Part shown: positions 17,405 through 26,521 of the stretch, in pieces | Numbering within the stretch: position 1 is the first letter of the stretch | How the letters are laid out: every line of letters starts with the position of its first letter | NCBI RefSeq assembly: GCF_041807905.1 | Contig: NZ_JBGVSA010000008.1 | Coordinates: 1-64,000, forward strand | Length of the DNA stretch: 64,000 nucleotides | From: JBGVSA01 sp041807905 | GTDB taxonomy: Bacteria; Pseudomonadota; Gammaproteobacteria; Burkholderiales; Rhodocyclaceae | Direction: 5' to 3' | Notes under the pieces: generated by a model | What the model was told of the DNA's origin: nothing | What the model saw: the letters and a program-made list of their open reading frames with translations, nothing else | Database searches by the model: none | Program-made: the position numbers and the translations under genes

Positions 17405-18072
17405 GATTTTCTTGCCAGACCGTAGCTGGCATCGATCCAGCCGAAGATTTCGCTTGCCGGGACCGACCCATCCAGACAGATGGTGAACCAGTTGCGCTTG
17501 TTCATGTGGTAGCCGGGGAAGTACTTCTTCCCATCGACGGTTGCATCAATGATCAATGGGTCGATTCTCAAATCGATGATCTCCACCATCTCGTCGCCAG
17601 CCAGTCCAATCTTGTGCCGGGGGAGCGTGAGGAGGGCGGCATACCATTTGGCATTGTCCCCCCTGCGGAGGATCGCGTTCCTGGGGGATTTCGGCCATAG
17701 GAATTCGAGGTCACTGCCGTATCGGTCCTTTGCGTAACGGATGATCTCTCTTGCCTGGCTGCTCTTGAAGACATCTAGGTAAAAGCACTGCCTGGCGATC
17801 GTTGTCAGCAACTCCTCGCACTCTGCTCGGACAGCGCCAACAAACGGTCCGGAGGCGCCCGCGATCTTGAAGGGAACGTATATTTCGTTGTTGCTGGCAT
17901 CGACAACGTCGGCAATGATCTTGCCGTTTTTGAGGACGGAAATCTGCGTTTCGAACTGTCCCTTCAGTATTTCGGCCGAATATGTGTAGCGGTCATCGTT
18001 TTCTACGAAGCCGAAAGCGAGCAGTTTTTCCTCGTCTGCTTCTCGATTGGCAAATAATTTTTCGATATCCAT
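17401..18072 (-). CDS. MmcQ/YjbR-family protein, long form
   Basis: A 223-residue protein. The second half (about 110-223) is an MmcQ/YjbR domain, with YGSDLEFLWPKSPRNAILRR, a KWYAALL strand and a C-terminal NKRNWFTICLDG...IDASYGLARK segment. The first half is an extra beta-rich domain seen in longer members. The fold is CyaY-like and members are loosely called DNA-binding, but the function is not established. The start at 18072 avoids a non-conserved extension to 18114. The gene looks more A+T-rich than its neighbours, with frequent AAA, AAT and ATC codons, which fits acquisition from elsewhere. It is the first gene of a two-gene operon with DUF1697. Confidence 0.8.
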   Translation of the reverse strand: MDIEKLFANREADEEKLLAFGFVENDDRYTYSAEILKGQFETQISVLKNGKIIADVVDASNNEIYVPFKIAGASGPFVGAVRAECEELLTTIARQCFYLDVFKSSQAREIIRYAKDRYGSDLEFLWPKSPRNAILRRGDNAKWYAALLTLPRHKIGLAGDEMVEIIDLRIDPLIIDATVDGKKYFPGYHMNKRNWFTICLDGSVPASEIFGWIDASYGLARKS

Positions 18073-18192
18073 TGCCGCCGCCCTGAAAACAGTCAGTCCC
18101 CTATTTTCTAGCACCGTATTCGGCGGGCGGGCCAGATCCGGGCGTGTTCTTGATGGCTGGCAACACTTCAGGGAGATTGGTGTTCAGGGCAT

Positions 18193-18219
18193 AAAAAACG
18201 CGGCATTGCCGCGTTTTTT
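18193..18219. terminator. Rho-independent terminator after fumarase
   Basis: A6, CGCGGC, ATT, GCCGCG and T6 form a compact symmetric terminator that would work on both strands. It lies 27 bases beyond the fumarase stop and also shields the MmcQ/DUF1697 promoter region. Confidence 0.9.
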
Positions 18220-18245
18220 AAGGTCGGGTGATTCCGCCGTGGAGT

Positions 18246-19763
18246 TTACTGCGTGACGACTGGAATCTTGCCGATCCGGGCCTGCCATTCCTTGGGGCCG
18301 GTCTGGTGGACCGAAGTGCCGGCGGAATCGACCGCGACGGTGACGGGCATGTCCTTCACCTCGAACTCGTAGATGGCTTCCATGCCGAGGTCGGCAAAGC
18401 CGAGCACCTTCGAGCTCTTGATGGCCTTGGACACCAGGTAGGCCGCGCCGCCCACCGCCATCAGGTACACAGACTTGTGCTTCTTGATGGCTTCGATGGC
18501 CGCCGGGCCGCGTTCGGATTTGCCGATCATGCCGAGCAAACCGGTCTGCGACAGCACCTGCTCGGTGAACTTGTCCATGCGCGTTGCAGTGGTGGGGCCG
18601 GCGGGGCCGACGACTTCGTCGCGCACCGGGTCGACCGGGCCGACGTAGTAGATGAAGCGGCCGCGGAAGTCGACCGGCAGTTGTTCGCCCTTGTTGAGCA
18701 TGTCGACGATGCGCTTGTGCGCGGCGTCGCGGCCGGTGAGCATCTTGCCGTTGAGCAGCAGCACGTCGCCCGGTTGCCACGAAGCGACTTCTTCGCGCGT
18801 GACGGTGTCGAGATTCACACGCTTACCCTTGGAGCTGTCATAGGTCAGCGAGGGCCAGTCATCCAGCGAGGGCGCCTCGAGCGCCACGGGGCCAGAACCA
18901 TCCAGCGTGAAGTGGGCGTGACGCGTGGCCGCGCAGTTGGGGATCATCGCGACCGGCAGGCTGGCGGCGTGCGTCGGGTAATCCAGGATCTTGACGTCCA
19001 GCACCGTGGTGAGGCCGCCCAGCCCCTGCGCGCCGATACCGAGCGCGTTGACCTTTTCCCACAGTTCGATGCGCAGCTCTTGGATGCGGTTCGACGGGCC
19101 GCGCGCGATGAGTTCCGGCATGTCGATCGGGTCCATCAGCGATTCCTTGGCCAACACCATGGCCTTTTCGGCCGTGCCGCCGATGCCGATGCCGAGCATG
19201 CCCGGCGGGCACCAGCCCGCACCCATCGTCGGCACCGTCTTGAGCACCCAGTCCACGATCGAGTCGGACGGATTGAGCATGACGAACTTGGATTTGTTCT
19301 CGGAGCCGCCACCCTTGGCCGCCACGGTGATGTCCACCTTGTCGCCGGGTACGACTTCGTAATGGATGACGGCCGGCGTGTTGTCGCGGCTGTTCTTGCG
19401 GGCGCCGGCCGGGTCCAGCAGGATCGAGGCGCGCAGCTTGTTGTCCGGGTCGTTGTAGGCGCGGCGCACGCCTTCGTTGATGGCGTCGTCGAGCGAACCG
19501 CTGAAGCCTTCCCAGCGCACGTCCATGCCGACCTTGACGAAAATGGTGACGATGCCGGTGTCCTGGCACAGCGGGCGATGGCCTTCGGCGCACATGCGCG
19601 AGTTGATCAGGATCTGCGCCATCGCGTCCTTGGCGGCCGGGCTCTGTTCCAGCTCGTAGGCGCGGGCGAGGTTCTTGATGTAGTCGACCGGGTGGTAATA
19701 GCTGATGTACTGCAGTGCGTTGGCGACGCTGTCGATCAGGTCGGCCTGGCGAATCGTACTCAT
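18246..19763 (-). CDS. Class I fumarate hydratase (single chain, iron-sulfur)
   Basis: A 505-residue class I fumarase of the TCA cycle, converting fumarate to malate with an oxygen-sensitive [4Fe-4S] cluster. The fused alpha and beta halves are both present: CQDTGIVTIFVKVG and GAGWCPPGMLGIGIGG with cluster cysteines (also CAATRHAHF) in the first, and GPTTATRMDKFTEQVL and YLMAVGGAAYLVSKAIK in the second. Length and order match E. coli FumA/FumB. It lies 12 bases downstream of the UPF0114 gene and is probably cotranscribed with it. A terminator follows. Confidence 0.96.
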   Translation of the reverse strand: MSTIRQADLIDSVANALQYISYYHPVDYIKNLARAYELEQSPAAKDAMAQILINSRMCAEGHRPLCQDTGIVTIFVKVGMDVRWEGFSGSLDDAINEGVRRAYNDPDNKLRASILLDPAGARKNSRDNTPAVIHYEVVPGDKVDITVAAKGGGSENKSKFVMLNPSDSIVDWVLKTVPTMGAGWCPPGMLGIGIGGTAEKAMVLAKESLMDPIDMPELIARGPSNRIQELRIELWEKVNALGIGAQGLGGLTTVLDVKILDYPTHAASLPVAMIPNCAATRHAHFTLDGSGPVALEAPSLDDWPSLTYDSSKGKRVNLDTVTREEVASWQPGDVLLLNGKMLTGRDAAHKRIVDMLNKGEQLPVDFRGRFIYYVGPVDPVRDEVVGPAGPTTATRMDKFTEQVLSQTGLLGMIGKSERGPAAIEAIKKHKSVYLMAVGGAAYLVSKAIKSSKVLGFADLGMEAIYEFEVKDMPVTVAVDSAGTSVHQTGPKEWQARIGKIPVVTQ

Positions 19764-19775
19764 GGGATCGGACCT

Positions 19776-20381
19776 TTAGTGGCTGGCTTTTTTGCTGGCG
19801 GTTTCGTCTTCTTGCAGGGCAGGGGCCATCAGGCGGTCGGTTGCCGCGATGGCCATGGCGCTGAGCAGGAATACGACGTGGATGACCGTTTGCGCAATCA
19901 GGGTCTTCTCACTGTGCGCGTCGGCATTGATGAACGTCTTGAGCAGGTGGATCGACGAAATACCGATGATGGCCGTGGCCAGTTTGACCTTGAGCACCGA
20001 GGCATTCACGTGCGAGAGCCATTCCGGCTGATCCGGGTGGCCTTCGATGTGCAATCGCGACACAAAGGTCTCGTAGCCGCCGACGATCACCATGATCAGC
20101 AGGTTGGAGATCATCACCACGTCGATCAGGCCCAGCACGACCAGCATGATGGTTGTCTCGGTGAGCTTGCCGGCGTCCGCGCCATAGCCCACCGCTTGGG
20201 TGATGTGGTCGAGCGACGCCTGGTGGCCCATGGCGGCGCCGATGAGGTCGACGAGTTCGACCCAGAAGTGCACGACGTACACACACTGGGCGAGGATCAG
20301 CCCCATGTAGAGGGGCAGTTGCAGCCATCGGCTGGCAAAGATGAGTTGCGGCAGGGGCCGCATGGGCTTGTTGGGTTGCAT
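19776..20381 (-). CDS. UPF0114 (YqhA/TIGR00645) membrane protein
   Basis: A 201-residue inner-membrane protein with four hydrophobic segments (about 18-45, 73-105, 135-155, 160-180). The conserved central block IDVVMISNLLIMVIVGGYETFVS and the later IHLLKTFIN identify the UPF0114 family. No biochemical function is known; its repeated placement next to metabolic genes gives no firm clue. It starts the leftward pair with fumarase and is divergent from the secretion-like operon. Confidence 0.88.
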   Translation of the reverse strand: MQPNKPMRPLPQLIFASRWLQLPLYMGLILAQCVYVVHFWVELVDLIGAAMGHQASLDHITQAVGYGADAGKLTETTIMLVVLGLIDVVMISNLLIMVIVGGYETFVSRLHIEGHPDQPEWLSHVNASVLKVKLATAIIGISSIHLLKTFINADAHSEKTLIAQTVIHVVFLLSAMAIAATDRLMAPALQEDETASKKASH

Positions 20382-20708
20382 GGTTTCCGGCGGCTATGTT
20401 GCCGCTCGCATCGTTATGGAAAACCGCGTGAGTATATCAGGCGGCTCAATGAAGGCCGGACTCGGTCTGCGGCGTTGCACCATGAAAAAAGTGGCATGTT
20501 ACCGGTTGTCGTAAACGCTGGGAAATCCGTCGAAACGACGAGGTGGCGCGGCTTTCCGGCCGATGGACGGTCGTCATTGCGGCGTTGGACTTCCTTCAGG
20601 TTTATGGCAGCATACTGCCGGAGCTTTCCTACTGGGATGCCCGAATAACTAGCAGGCCCGGCAGCCAAGGCGCACGGGTCTCGCAGAATGACCAAAGGAT
20701 GTGGACAG
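20382..20708. other. Divergent intergenic region before the secretion-like operon
   Basis: These 327 bases separate the leftward UPF0114/fumarase pair from the rightward pseudopilin operon. I see no gene, repeat array or RNA gene. The region should hold promoters in both directions, but no strong -35/-10 pair stands out by eye. AAGGA about 10 bases before 20709 is the ribosome site for the first pseudopilin gene. Confidence 0.4.
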
Positions 20709-21146
20709 ATGCATGCCAACACGAGATTCACGTGGGCAGGGGGTCGTCGTTCCGGTTTCACCCTGCTTGAACTGCTGGTTGTCGTAGCGATCATCGGCCT
20801 ATTGGCCGCCTATGTCGGTCCCAAGTATTTTTCTCAGCTCGGCAAATCCGAGCAGAGCGTCGCCAAGGCGCAGATCGAAGCCTTTGCCAAGGCATTGGAT
20901 ACCTACCGGCTCGACGTCGGACGCTATCCCACCACCTCGGAAGGGCTGGCGGCGCTTCTCAACAAACCGGCCAGCGCCAATCGCTGGAACGGACCCTATC
21001 TTCAGAAAGACGTGCCGCTCGATCCGTGGGGCAAGGCTTACAGCTACAAAAGCCCGGGCACGCGCGGCAAGGATTTCGACATTCTCTCGTACGGTAGCGA
21101 CGGTCAGCCCGGCGGGACTGATACCGCGGCCGACATTACCAACTGA
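20709..21146 (+). CDS. gspG: GspG-like major pseudopilin
   Basis: A 145-residue type II secretion pseudopilin of the GspG type. The prepilin cleavage site is RRSG|FTLLELLVVVAIIG (cut after Gly16), followed by the amphipathic N-terminal helix. The C-terminal domain has the GspG pattern RYPTTSEGLAALLNKP, GPYLQKDVPLDPWGKAY and FDILSYGSDGQPGG, which includes the calcium-binding loop region. In T2SS this subunit forms the pseudopilus. The start at 20709 is preferred because AAGGA lies upstream. It is the first gene of the operon, 20 bases before gspF. Confidence 0.93.
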   Translation: MHANTRFTWAGGRRSGFTLLELLVVVAIIGLLAAYVGPKYFSQLGKSEQSVAKAQIEAFAKALDTYRLDVGRYPTTSEGLAALLNKPASANRWNGPYLQKDVPLDPWGKAYSYKSPGTRGKDFDILSYGSDGQPGGTDTAADITN

Positions 21147-21166
21147 GCCGCCGGTCGACTGCAATC

Positions 21167-22354
21167 ATGCAGTTCGAAATTCGCGCGCTCGGCTCAGGTG
21201 GGCAAATGCAGACGGTGCGGCTGGAAGCCGAAGACGCCGCTGCCGCCCACCGCGCGGCCGAGGCACAGCGGCTGACCCCGGTCACCGTCAAGGCGCTGGG
21301 GCAGGGCCGGGCGCGGCGGCGCGGGCGTGGGGCTTTCTCGCTGGTGATGTTCAGCCAGGAACTGCTCGCCCTGCTTGAAGCCGGCCTGTCCCTGGTCGAA
21401 GGTCTCGAAGCGCTCATCGAGAAAGAAAGCAACGAATCCTCGCGCGCCATCATGGCTGCGCTCATTACCCGCATGCGCGAGGGGCTGCGCTTTTCCGACG
21501 CGGTGGCCCAGCAGCCCGAGCATTTTCCGCCGCTGTTCATCGGCATCGTCAAAGCGGCCGAGCGCACCAGCGATCTGCCGCAGGCCCTGGCGCGCTACGT
21601 GGACTACCAGACGCGCGTCGAACAGGTGCGTAGCCGCATCGTCAGCGCACTGATCTATCCCTGCGTGCTGTTCTCGGTTGGCGGCATGGTGGCGCTGTTC
21701 CTCATGGCGTACGTCGTGCCCAAGTTCGCATCGGTGTACAAAGACAGCGGCCGCGATCTGCCATGGATGTCCAAGCTGTTGCTCGGCTGGGGCGATTTCC
21801 TTTCCGCGCACGCGGCGTCGGTCGGCGTTGTCGTGGCGTCGATCATCGTGCTCATTGTCTACACGCTGCGCCGCATTACGCGTGAGGGACGCTGGTCGCA
21901 ACTGGCCGCTCGCGTGCCGGGCATCGCTGAACGCGCGCGAATCCTGGAACTCTCGCGCATGTACCTCACGCTGGGCATGCTGCTCGAAGGCGGTATCACG
22001 ATCCTGACCGCGCTCGACATGGTGGGCGGCACCGTGGCGCCCGATTCGCGCGCCAGGCTGGTGGCCGCGCGCGGGGAGATCGCCAATGGCGAGCCGGTAT
22101 CCAGGGCGTTCGAACTGCATGGCCTGTCGACACCCATCGCGTTGCGCATGCTGCGCGTGGGCGAGCGTTCCGGCCAACTGGGCGCCATGCTGACGCGCTC
22201 CGCATTGTTCTACGAAGGCGAAAGCGCGCGCTGGATCGAACGCTTCTCCAAGGTGTTCGAGCCGGCGCTGATGGCTTTCATCGGTATCGTCATCGGGCTG
22301 ATCGTCGTGTTGCTGTACATGCCGATCTTCGATCTGGCGGGGTCGCTGCAATGA
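21167..22354 (+). CDS. gspF: GspF/PilC-type inner-membrane platform protein
   Basis: A 395-residue protein with two GspF domains (about 60-175 and 265-385) and three membrane helices (about 165-190, 220-240, 365-390). Typical blocks are FSQELLALLEAGLSLVEGLE and, in the second copy, LTLGMLLEGGITILTALDM; KAAERTSDLPQAL and RVGERSGQLGAML are the paired Glu-containing motifs. It is the platform on which the GspE ATPase drives pseudopilus assembly. Its stop overlaps the gspE ATG (ATGA). Confidence 0.94.
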   Translation: MQFEIRALGSGGQMQTVRLEAEDAAAAHRAAEAQRLTPVTVKALGQGRARRRGRGAFSLVMFSQELLALLEAGLSLVEGLEALIEKESNESSRAIMAALITRMREGLRFSDAVAQQPEHFPPLFIGIVKAAERTSDLPQALARYVDYQTRVEQVRSRIVSALIYPCVLFSVGGMVALFLMAYVVPKFASVYKDSGRDLPWMSKLLLGWGDFLSAHAASVGVVVASIIVLIVYTLRRITREGRWSQLAARVPGIAERARILELSRMYLTLGMLLEGGITILTALDMVGGTVAPDSRARLVAARGEIANGEPVSRAFELHGLSTPIALRMLRVGERSGQLGAMLTRSALFYEGESARWIERFSKVFEPALMAFIGIVIGLIVVLLYMPIFDLAGSLQ

Positions 22355-24045
22355 ACGCGCCGCTCAACGATCCGGACCCGGCCGCCATGCTCGACATCGC
22401 TATCCTGGCGCGTGGGCGCGCCGCTGCGCAGGCGAGCGGGCGCAGTGCCATGAGCGAACTCGAAACCCTGACCGGCCTGCCGTCGCGCGACCTGTTGCGA
22501 GCCGTGGCCACGCGCCTGCGCTATGCGGTGATCGAAACCGCCGACATGCTCGATTGCGTGCCGGCCTTCGACGTGCTGCCGTTGGCCCGCGCACAGCAAC
22601 GCCACTGCGTCTTGCTGCGCCAGGGCGAAGCCATGATCGCGGCCATCTCGGACCCCTTCGACGCCGATCTGCAAGTCTGGCTGGAGAGCATCGCCCATCG
22701 ATCGCTTGAATACCGGCTCGCGCTCGAGGGTGACATCCTCGCGTACCTGTCGAAGCAGGAAGAATCCATGCGCGCCATGGACAGCCTGCTCGCCGATGCC
22801 GATACCGACCGGCGTGACGGCAAGGCGCTGGAGAGCTTGTCCTTCGCGTCGGTGTCCGACGCCACCAGCCCGGCCGTCAAGCTGGTCAATTCCACGCTGT
22901 ACGACGCGCTCAAGATCGGCGCGAGCGATATCCACCTCGAATCGACGGCAAGCGGCATGGTGTCGAAGTACCGCATCGACGGCGTGCTCGACGAGATCGC
23001 CAAGATTCCGGGCGTAGCGCTGGCCGAGCAGATCATCTCGCGCATCAAGGTGCTGTCCGAGCTGGACATCGCCGAGCGCCGCGTGCCGCAGGACGGCAGC
23101 TTCCGTGTCGAGGCGCGCGGGCGCGAGATCGACCTGCGCGTGTCGATCATGCCGAGCATTCACGGCGAAGACGCCGTGATCCGTATCCTCGACAAGCGCG
23201 CCATGGTGGAGCAGTACGGCTCGCTGTCGCTGGATGCCACGGGCATGGATGCCCGCACGCTGACCATCCTGCGTCGACTCGTGCAGGAGCCCTACGGCAT
23301 GGTGCTGGTGACGGGCCCGACGGGTTCGGGCAAGACCACCACGCTCTACGGCGCGCTATCCGAAATCAACAGTGGCCGCGACAAGATCATCACCATCGAA
23401 GATCCGGTCGAGTACCAATTGCCCGGCATCCTGCAGATTCCGGTCAACGACAAAAAGGGGCTGACCTTCGCGCGCGGACTGCGTTCGATCCTGCGGCACG
23501 ACCCGGACAAGATCATGGTCGGCGAGATCCGCGACAAGGAGACCGCCGAGATCGCCGTGCAGTCGGCGCTCACCGGGCACCTCGTGCTGTCGACGGTGCA
23601 CGCCAACAACGTCTATGACGTGTTCGGCCGCTTTCACCACATCGGTGTCGATCTGTACTCGTTCGTGTCCGCGCTCAATGGCGTCACCGCGCAACGCCTG
23701 GTGCGGCTGAATTGCCGCCACTGCGCCACGCCGTACGAGCCGGACGACGAAGAACTGGCGGCTGCACAGCTCGTACGCTCGGCTGTCACGGGATATCGAT
23801 TCATGCGCGGGCGCGGTTGCGGCGATTGCCGCGGCACCGGCTACCGGGGCCGCAAGGCGATTGCCGAAGTGCTGATGATGAATCCCGAGATCGCCGAGCT
23901 GATCGTGGAGCGTCGTTCGGTGCGGCAGATCATGGAAGCCGCACGCCGAGGCGGCACGCGCAGTCTGTTTGAAGAAGCGCTGGCGCTGGTGGCGCGTGGC
24001 GAGACGAGCCTGGAGGAGGTGCGGCGTGTCACGCTGGCGTCCTGA
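22351..24045 (+). CDS. gspE: GspE/PulE-type secretion ATPase
   Basis: A 564-residue hexameric AAA+-like ATPase powering pseudopilus extension. The N1E-like domain is at about 1-150. Walker A is GPTGSGKT at 322-329, the Asp box is IITIEDPVEYQ, Walker B is DKIMVGEIRDKETAEIA and the His box is LTGHLVLSTVHAN. Four cysteines in CRHC and CGDC near 455-495 form the zinc module of GspE/PilB proteins. The start overlaps the gspF stop by 4 bases. It is a GspE-class extension ATPase; no PilT-type retraction ATPase is nearby. Confidence 0.95.
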   Translation: MNAPLNDPDPAAMLDIAILARGRAAAQASGRSAMSELETLTGLPSRDLLRAVATRLRYAVIETADMLDCVPAFDVLPLARAQQRHCVLLRQGEAMIAAISDPFDADLQVWLESIAHRSLEYRLALEGDILAYLSKQEESMRAMDSLLADADTDRRDGKALESLSFASVSDATSPAVKLVNSTLYDALKIGASDIHLESTASGMVSKYRIDGVLDEIAKIPGVALAEQIISRIKVLSELDIAERRVPQDGSFRVEARGREIDLRVSIMPSIHGEDAVIRILDKRAMVEQYGSLSLDATGMDARTLTILRRLVQEPYGMVLVTGPTGSGKTTTLYGALSEINSGRDKIITIEDPVEYQLPGILQIPVNDKKGLTFARGLRSILRHDPDKIMVGEIRDKETAEIAVQSALTGHLVLSTVHANNVYDVFGRFHHIGVDLYSFVSALNGVTAQRLVRLNCRHCATPYEPDDEELAAAQLVRSAVTGYRFMRGRGCGDCRGTGYRGRKAIAEVLMMNPEIAELIVERRSVRQIMEAARRGGTRSLFEEALALVARGETSLEEVRRVTLAS

Positions 24046-24847
24046 ACGGCTCACCATGGGGATCGATGCCGACGGCATCGCCATCTGCGCGTGGCGCGAA
24101 GGCGGCTGGCAATCCGCGGCGCAACTGCCTTTCGACCATGACCTGGGTGCCACGGCGGTCGGCCTCGATTGGGTAACGGCACTGTCCGCGGCCATGGCGC
24201 AGAGCAAGGTGCGGCGCGGCGTGCTGAACGTGACGCTGGCCGATGCGTTGGCGCGTTATTGGCTGGTGGATGTGCCGGCAGGCATTTCAAGCCTGAACGA
24301 GCTCCACGCGCTGGCCGCCGGCCGCTTCGAGGCGCTTTTTGGCGAAGTCGCCAGCCAGTGGCACATCGAAGCCGACTGGCGTGCCTCGGGGCGCATCCTG
24401 GCGGCCGCCGTGCCGCGGTCGCTCACGCTGGCGTTGAGTACGTGCGCCGCGCGCGCTGGCTGGAAGCTCGATTCCGTGGTGCCCGCTGCGGTGCGCACCC
24501 TGAACCGCAATGCCGCGCGCATACCAGACGAGGCATGGTTGGTCGTGTTCGGTCATGACCATTACCTCGCCATCCTGCTCAGCGGTGGCGCGCCGATGTT
24601 CGTGCGCCAGTTGCGGCACGAGGCAGGGCATGTGGCACACGACCTTGTGTCGCGGCTGGAGACCGAGTGCCTGCGCGGCGGGTACGCGATGCCTGTCAAG
24701 GTAGTGTTCGCTGGTGCGCTGCCGTTTGCCGTGGAGCCCGATCCGCACAGCGACTGGCAGGCGGTGGTGCTGGAGCGCGGGCTGGCCAGCGCGGCCGGCG
24801 GCAATATGCCGGGTGCGGCGCTGGCGGTGGAAGGCGCGCGCGCATGA
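24026..24847 (+). CDS. PilM-like protein
   Basis: About 273 residues with an actin-like/PilM-like arrangement. The N-terminal MGIDADGIAICAWR resembles the first nucleotide-binding strand, WVTALSAAMAQ and later RSLTLALSTCAARAGWKLDSVVPA correspond to the PilM/GspL cytoplasmic fold, and LVVFGHDHYLAILLSGG is the second-lobe strand. The GTG at 24026 is chosen because GGAGGAGG lies 6 bases upstream, inside the end of gspE; ATG 24056 is the alternative. In type IV pili PilM links the ATPase to PilN. Sequence similarity is low and the assignment leans on position before PilN/O/P-like genes. It has no membrane helix, unlike GspL. Confidence 0.7.
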   Translation: MSRWRPERLTMGIDADGIAICAWREGGWQSAAQLPFDHDLGATAVGLDWVTALSAAMAQSKVRRGVLNVTLADALARYWLVDVPAGISSLNELHALAAGRFEALFGEVASQWHIEADWRASGRILAAAVPRSLTLALSTCAARAGWKLDSVVPAAVRTLNRNAARIPDEAWLVVFGHDHYLAILLSGGAPMFVRQLRHEAGHVAHDLVSRLETECLRGGYAMPVKVVFAGALPFAVEPDPHSDWQAVVLERGLASAAGGNMPGAALAVEGARA

Positions 24848-25428
24848 CGCCGACGCGTATCGACTTCTCCGGCCGTTCGCGTGCGCTGGCGCTCGATTCG
24901 CATCGCACCGCTCACCGCATCGCCGCCGCCTTTCTGGTTATCGGCGTGGTGATGCTGGCTTCTGGCGCGGCGGTGGCGTGGAGGCTCGCGCAGAGGACCG
25001 CGCAGGTGAATGACACCGTCGCTCGTCTGCAGGCTGCCCGCGATGCCGCTGATCCGGCCGCCACTGCGCAAGCCGTGCAGTTGTCGCCCGACGACGCCGA
25101 ACTTGTGGCGGGCGCGGTGGCCGGGCTCAACTATCCGTGGGCCAATATCATGAGCAATCTCGAACGCTCGCTGACACCGGGCGTATCGATGATTTCCATC
25201 GAACTCGGCGTGGCGCGGCAAAGCGTGAAGATGGTCATCGACGCACCGGACATCGATCATGCGATTCCGTATGTCGACGGCATCCGGCACGACCCGATGT
25301 TTGCCCAGATCACCCTCGTCAAGCAGGAGGTCGTCAACCTCGGCGACAACGTGACAGCCATGCGCTTTACGCTGGAAGCGCCGACCGCCGCGCCTGCCGC
25401 GACACCGCGCGGGGAGGTGGCTCGATGA
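24844..25428 (+). CDS. PilN-like inner-membrane protein
   Basis: A 194-residue bitopic protein: a short cytoplasmic start with RIDFSGRSR, one membrane helix (about 26-48), a coiled coil (about 50-75) and a small ferredoxin-like periplasmic domain (about 95-175, with LERSLTPGVSMISIELG). This is the PilN layout. It overlaps the PilM-like and PilO-like genes by 4 bases on each side. It should form the alignment complex with the next gene product. Confidence 0.72.
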   Translation: MTPTRIDFSGRSRALALDSHRTAHRIAAAFLVIGVVMLASGAAVAWRLAQRTAQVNDTVARLQAARDAADPAATAQAVQLSPDDAELVAGAVAGLNYPWANIMSNLERSLTPGVSMISIELGVARQSVKMVIDAPDIDHAIPYVDGIRHDPMFAQITLVKQEVVNLGDNVTAMRFTLEAPTAAPAATPRGEVAR

Positions 25429-26000
25429 AGCGCATACCCCGCATCGACGGCGCGCGTGCGCGCCTGTGGCTGGAGATCACCTGGCGGCGCGAAGGTTTGC
25501 TGCCTTTCCTTGCCGTCCTGGCGATGGTCGCCGGCCTTTTCGCCTGGGGCGTGTCGGTGCCGCGCGCATCGCACGAACTTGCCCAGCAACAGGATCGCCT
25601 GGCTCGCGTGCAGACGCAGCCGGCCGAGGCTCGCCCCGTGTTGCCGCCGGCCCAGGCGTTCCAGACGCGGCTGTCCGATCCCGCCAAGACCAGCCAGGCA
25701 TTGCGGCGGATTTTTGCGCTGGCCGCCGAGCATGGCGTGTCGGTGTCGCAGGCCGATTACCGTCGCGTCGTCAATCGCAGCGCCGATGGTAGCCGCCTGC
25801 CAGTGGCGCAGTTGCAGATTGCGCTGCCCGTGCGTGGGCAGTACGCGGCGATCAAGCGATTTGCGCTGGGCATGCTGACCGAGGTGCCCGCGCTTTCGAT
25901 CGACCAGATGACACTCAAGCGGCAGTTCGCCACGTCCAACGTGGTGGACGGGCAGCTCTACCTGAGCATCTGGGAACGCACGCCGGAGAACGCCCCGTGA
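25425..26000 (+). CDS. PilO-like inner-membrane protein
   Basis: A 191-residue bitopic protein with a cytoplasmic tail, a membrane helix at about 26-44, a coiled coil (about 45-70) and a ferredoxin-like periplasmic domain ending in QLYLSIWERTP. Layout and gene order fit PilO (or GspM). The block QIALPVRGQYAAIKRFALGML is like the PilO core strand-helix. It overlaps both neighbours by 4 bases. A PilO-like identity is inferred from architecture and position. Confidence 0.7.
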   Translation: MKRIPRIDGARARLWLEITWRREGLLPFLAVLAMVAGLFAWGVSVPRASHELAQQQDRLARVQTQPAEARPVLPPAQAFQTRLSDPAKTSQALRRIFALAAEHGVSVSQADYRRVVNRSADGSRLPVAQLQIALPVRGQYAAIKRFALGMLTEVPALSIDQMTLKRQFATSNVVDGQLYLSIWERTPENAP

Positions 26001-26521
26001 AGGCCAATCGACGGCTATTGATATTGGGCGCCTTGCTGCTGGTGGCCGCATGGCTGGCCATCTTCGGCGACAAAACGCCGTCCGCCACGGTCGCCGAGCC
26101 CGTGGCGCGTGCCGCGCCCGCCGCGCCTCCGGTGGCTGCGAACGACACCGCGCCGGCCGGCGATGCGGCGACGACGATCGAACAACCCGTTCCGCGCAGT
26201 GCGGTCGTCGCCGCGCCTGCGACGGCGGAAGAGTCGGACCTGTTCGCGCCGGAGTTCGTGCCGAAACCGCCGCCACCGCCGCCTCCGCCTCCGCAACAGG
26301 CGCCACCGCCGCCTGTGTTGAAGCTGAGTTTCATTGGCAAACAACTGGCGGACGGCAAGTGGACGGCGTTCTTCGAAAGGGATGGACAAGTACTGGTTGG
26401 ACGCGAAGGGACGACACTCGATGAGTACCGTGTCGACGCGATCCGTGACAACGAAGTGGTCGTGACCGATCAGCAGAACCGAGTGACGCACATCATCCCG
26501 ACAGAGGGTGTACAACAATGA
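25997..26521 (+). CDS. PilP/GspC-like periplasmic linker protein
   Basis: A 174-residue protein with an N-terminal membrane helix (about 6-24), an Ala/Pro-rich linker (about 28-85), a proline run at 90-108 and a C-terminal beta domain (about 108-170). The C-terminal domain has the pattern LSFIGKQLADGKWTAFFE, VLVGREGTTLDEYRVDAI and NEVVVTDQQ of the HR/PilP domains that contact the secretin N0 region. Unlike true PilP it has no lipobox, and unlike GspC no PDZ domain. It starts with GTG overlapping the previous stop. It probably couples the inner platform to the secretin next door. Confidence 0.72.
   Translation: MKANRRLLILGALLLVAAWLAIFGDKTPSATVAEPVARAAPAAPPVAANDTAPAGDAATTIEQPVPRSAVVAAPATAEESDLFAPEFVPKPPPPPPPPPQQAPPPPVLKLSFIGKQLADGKWTAFFERDGQVLVGREGTTLDEYRVDAIRDNEVVVTDQQNRVTHIIPTEGVQQ

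Noticed and set aside
18228..20648. 806-residue open frame opposite the fumarase and UPF0114 genes
   Set aside because: His/Asp/Gly-rich antisense shadow of two well-supported genes.
24026..26521. Complete type IVa pilus pilMNOPQ operon
   Set aside because: The M-N-O-P order is similar, but the linker lacks the PilP lipobox, the secretin is not PilQ-like in its N-domains, and the operon carries gspG, gspF and gspE, so a standard pilus locus does not fit.
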